The notes under the pieces are model-generated. The model was not told where the DNA came from, did not search any database, and saw nothing but the letters and a program-made list of their open reading frames with translations. 64,000 bases of DNA. It comes from Trema orientale. Lineage: Eukaryota; Streptophyta; Magnoliopsida; Rosales; Cannabaceae. Location of the stretch: positions 209,336 through 273,335 of the forward strand of contig JXTC01000239.1 of assembly GCA_002914845.1 (NCBI GenBank), read 5' to 3'. The stretch's first letter is position 1, and every line of letters starts with the position of its first letter. Positions 61,056 through 64,000 of the stretch are shown one piece after another. The position numbers and the translations under genes were made by a program.

Positions 61056-61840
61056 GAGCATCTCTAGTAGACTTGCTAATTATCATACTAATGCTAAATT
61101 TTAGCATTTTGGTGAAAAATGACTCTTGATGTGTTATATTCGGCATAATTTTTAGTATGAGCTATTTGTTAGAGCATAGCACATGTTAAATTTTAGCATG
61201 TGTTATTATTTACAACACTGTCACTATTTTATATATAAAAGAAAAAACAAATATCTATTTGTGAAATTGAAAAACATAAAAGGATTTGGATGGCAAATCT
61301 GTAATAATCCATATAAACAATGACTTGTTTTATTGTTAAAAAGTGTAATTTTTAGTGGATGTCACATATCACTCAATAGAAAGAGAGAGTGTCAAATAAA
61401 GTGTCCAAGAAAGTGTCCTTAGCATTACTCTAAAATATTTATGTGTTTCACAACATTATAAAAATTCAATGTATGCATTTATTTTTTTTCATTAAATTTT
61501 ATTTACAAGTTTATCCTTATTAAATTACAATCAATTATAATTAATAGAAGAATAATTTTTTATTTAAATTTTTTTTTTTGTGTTGACTAATTTGTTCATT
61601 TATATAGAATATGGGTACTTCTAAATTGGTAGATAAAGCTAATTTTTATGATTAGTAATTAAATGATAAAACAATAAGAGTATATAGTAGAAAAAATATA
61701 TATTTTATACATGAAGTTAATGTTTAAAATATAAAATAATATTTCTTTTAACATATATGCATTGAAGTAAAATTCAAAAAATGCATACTAAATTTAGCAT
61801 TGGCACACCATTTTTCAGTATAATGCATTAGAGATAGTCT
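61056..61840. mobile_element. MITE-like element with GAGCATCTC-type ends
   Basis: The left end reads AGAGCATCTCTAGTAGACTT. The right end, on the other strand, reads AGACTATCTCTAATGCATTA. Subterminal TTAGCAT/ATGCTAA words pair between the arms. The core is AT-rich with no frame. Ends of this type are common in plant non-autonomous elements. Exact borders and target duplication are uncertain. Confidence 0.45.
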
Positions 61841-64000
61841 AAATAAGATGAATATATTTTGTTACGAGTTAAGACTAATTCAGGAGTTTGTTTTAAAACA
61901 TAGCTAACGGCTACTAGATTATTTGGGGTCTTACATAGTTTACTAGCTAGAAGCTACTAGCTTACTTTGGCTCCTACTATGAGCTTAGGATAAAGTTAAT
62001 TGATTGTCTCCACTATTTTTCTGCTGAAGGTATTTTATTTGGGCACCAATTTAGTCCCTTATTCATTTTGAGGGATTTAGTCCCTTATAGCTTCATCACC
62101 GTTGGATCTCTCTATAAAGTAACTTAGAATGATCCAATGATTGCTAGTCAAGGATAATGGATAAAGGGTAATTGAATTGCCAAAACTTATAACCGGGGCA
62201 TATCCAGTACTATATTTTGAATATTTTAATAATAAAAAAGTAAGAGCTTCAAGTTCATATTAGTTGTCATTTTTGAAAGCCAATAATTCAAGGAGCTTTT
62301 GAAAGCTAATATTCAATGAGCTTCAAAAAATGTCATAAACTCAGTTGGAAAATAGATTGAAAATAGACTAACATTTCAGTGGGTAGAGGTGTTTTTTTAT
62401 TTTATTTTATTTTTTGAGCTTTTGAAGGAGGGCACATGATTGATGGATTGCGTTTCTCGCTCATTCATCTTCTTTGGAAAGAATCTCTAGAAATCGTTTG
62501 ATGGATTATCATAATTTTATATACAAATCTCAGTTAACCAATCTTAATTACTCTATTCATTTCCAAGCATAGTTTTGTTGCACTTAAAGAAATCAATGAA
62601 ATTATATGTATCACCATACACAACACATTTATTACCAAAACAACCATAACTAATGAAAATTTAAAACCTTATGCCACAAATATTGTAAGAATTTTAAGCC
62701 AAAATCTAAATTTGAAAGAGAGAAAAAGAGAATCCAAGAGAAAATCAATATACCTATTTGAGATTCTAATAATATTTAATTGAATTAAGCAAGAAATAAA
62801 TTATTTGATTAGATCAAGATAAGTTATTCTGTTTCATACTCGAGGACAAGTTTTTCTTAGCGAAGCTTTCTAGGTATCAATGATGGCAGAGACAAATAAG
62901 AAAGGAAAAGAGGTTTAGTTTGGCTTCACACATGTTGGTATGGATCTTTTTATCATTACCTATTTAGTTTAGTATCTCCAAGATATAGTGTTTACCTCTA
63001 TAGAGCGTATGGCAGGGAACAAAAGAAGGCCTAAAGGGTGCTTCACATAGTACTAAATTGATAAATTAATCACAAAAAATGGATGACAAAAACTCATTAA
63101 TCTCCACAAAAAATAATAAGAACTTATACAAAGTGCCCAAACCCAACTCAAGCTCAATATTCCAACCCAATGCCATTTTGAAAAACGAAAAAAAGAAATT
63201 AAATTTTTTTATTATAATTATTATAAAAACTAGGAAAAAATCCTAGTTCTGCAAGTTATATGGAGACATATAATTTGAACTATGCTATGAGATTTTTTTC
63301 TTTTAAATATGTATTTTGCAGTAAAGTATAATTTTGATTAGTTAATCAATTGGTTTACAGGACATTGACATGAATACTTCCAAAAGTGCAGTGTTTAAAA
63401 AAATTCTAGAGAAGAATATATTCATTTTAACTAGATTTTCACAATTGGTTGTACCCAATATGCCATTGAATTTGAGCTTTTATTAAAATTATGGTTAATT
63501 AGGAATATATACAGTAACAAAAGATATTAATAAGTTTTAGTCATATTTTGCTAATAAACTATTTTAGGGGTAAAAAATTAGAAGTTGTTTTTGTGCTCAT
63601 CTTGAGCTGATTATTTATTCTTCAGGTCAAGAGATACAAATTTTCATAACTTATATATTGCTCTGGTTGTCATTTTTACTCTTGTCTTCTTCAACTCTTC
63701 ATCTTCCAGAGAATACCAATATGAAGTAAATACCATATGAACTTAGTCATGACTGAGAGTTTAGTATGAGTTTCTAAGAATTTTGATTCTTTCTCTCCTA
63801 ATTCCTCCTACGGCATTGATCGTATTCGATTCATGCATTGCTCTACTTGATGGCAGCCAAAACGACAAGACCGAGGAGTTGTTCCTGCATTTCAAGTTTC
63901 TCACTCTCCCTAGTTTATGAGTTTTTCTTATTCGTTAATTTTCAAAAGAAATTGGAGGACAAGGAAATAGGAAAATAATTTTTTTTTTTTCCAAAATCAT
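61841..64000. other. Gene-free stretch to the end of the window
   Basis: No gene seen. A block at about 62030-62200 (GGGCACCAATTTAGTCCC, CCGTTGGATCTCT, GATCCAATGATT) looks like another MITE-type repeat with the CCGTTGGATC word also found at 39 kb. An ATG-started frame of 42 codons at 63850 matches nothing I know and is not called. Confidence 0.4.

Noticed and set aside
63850-63978. 42-codon frame starting MAAKTTRPRS
   Set aside because: Short, no known relatives, and near the window edge; could be chance.
1-64000. tRNA, rRNA or other structural RNA genes
   Set aside because: None could be recognised by eye; only a weak SINE-like A/B box pair at 31.6 kb. A covariance-model scan was not possible.

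Overview
This window is plant nuclear DNA, most likely from a eudicot. It is AT-rich, has spliced genes with GT-AG introns, plant-only protein families (a plastid-targeted cyclophilin and a small PYHRNCGCALH-type protein family), and many plant-type transposons: Ty3/gypsy chromovirus, Ty1/copia, hAT-like elements and foldback MITEs. I recognise six protein genes. All else is intergenic DNA or repeats.

Layout. 2.0-4.4 kb: an intronless TM9SF/nonaspanin gene (minus strand) with a GA-rich leader and a probable 5'UTR intron. 4.4-13.3 kb: gene-free, with remnants of non-autonomous DNA transposons, two of them nested. 13.4-20.0 kb: an eight-exon minus-strand gene for an R3H plus double G-patch protein (SQS1/PFA1 type). 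Its introns carry a 303-bp tandem duplication, a foldback MITE and a complete short LTR element lying a few bases from a 5' splice site. 20.3-25.3 kb: MITEs, three related foldback elements and a LINE RNase H remnant. 28.9 kb: first gene of the small-protein family. 32.0-50.5 kb: a nested retroelement zone. It holds a long LTR interrupted by a solo LTR, an inverted LTR fragment that may belong to the same element, a hAT-like element, a MITE cluster and an 8.8-kb Tekay/Del-type chromovirus with 3.2-kb LTRs that contain a minisatellite. 51.1 and 56.6 kb: second and third members of the small-protein family, with a short copia-type element between them. 58.5-60.4 kb: a two-exon chloroplast-lumen cyclophilin gene. 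60.4-64 kb: gene-free, with one MITE-like element.

The most unusual items are two. First, three dispersed paralogues of a roughly 105-residue Cys/His-motif protein, for which I know no function. Second, the cyclophilin intron, which is made of about seven decaying tandem copies of the exon 1/intron boundary, each carrying a relic of the exon end and its 5' splice site. The six genes do not form an evident pathway: they are a Golgi/endosome membrane protein, an RNA-helicase cofactor, a plastid lumen protein and three small proteins.

Limits: exon borders, repeat borders and family assignments were read by eye. No similarity search was run. The sequence has one 17-base N run inside an exon and two single Ns inside the long LTRs.
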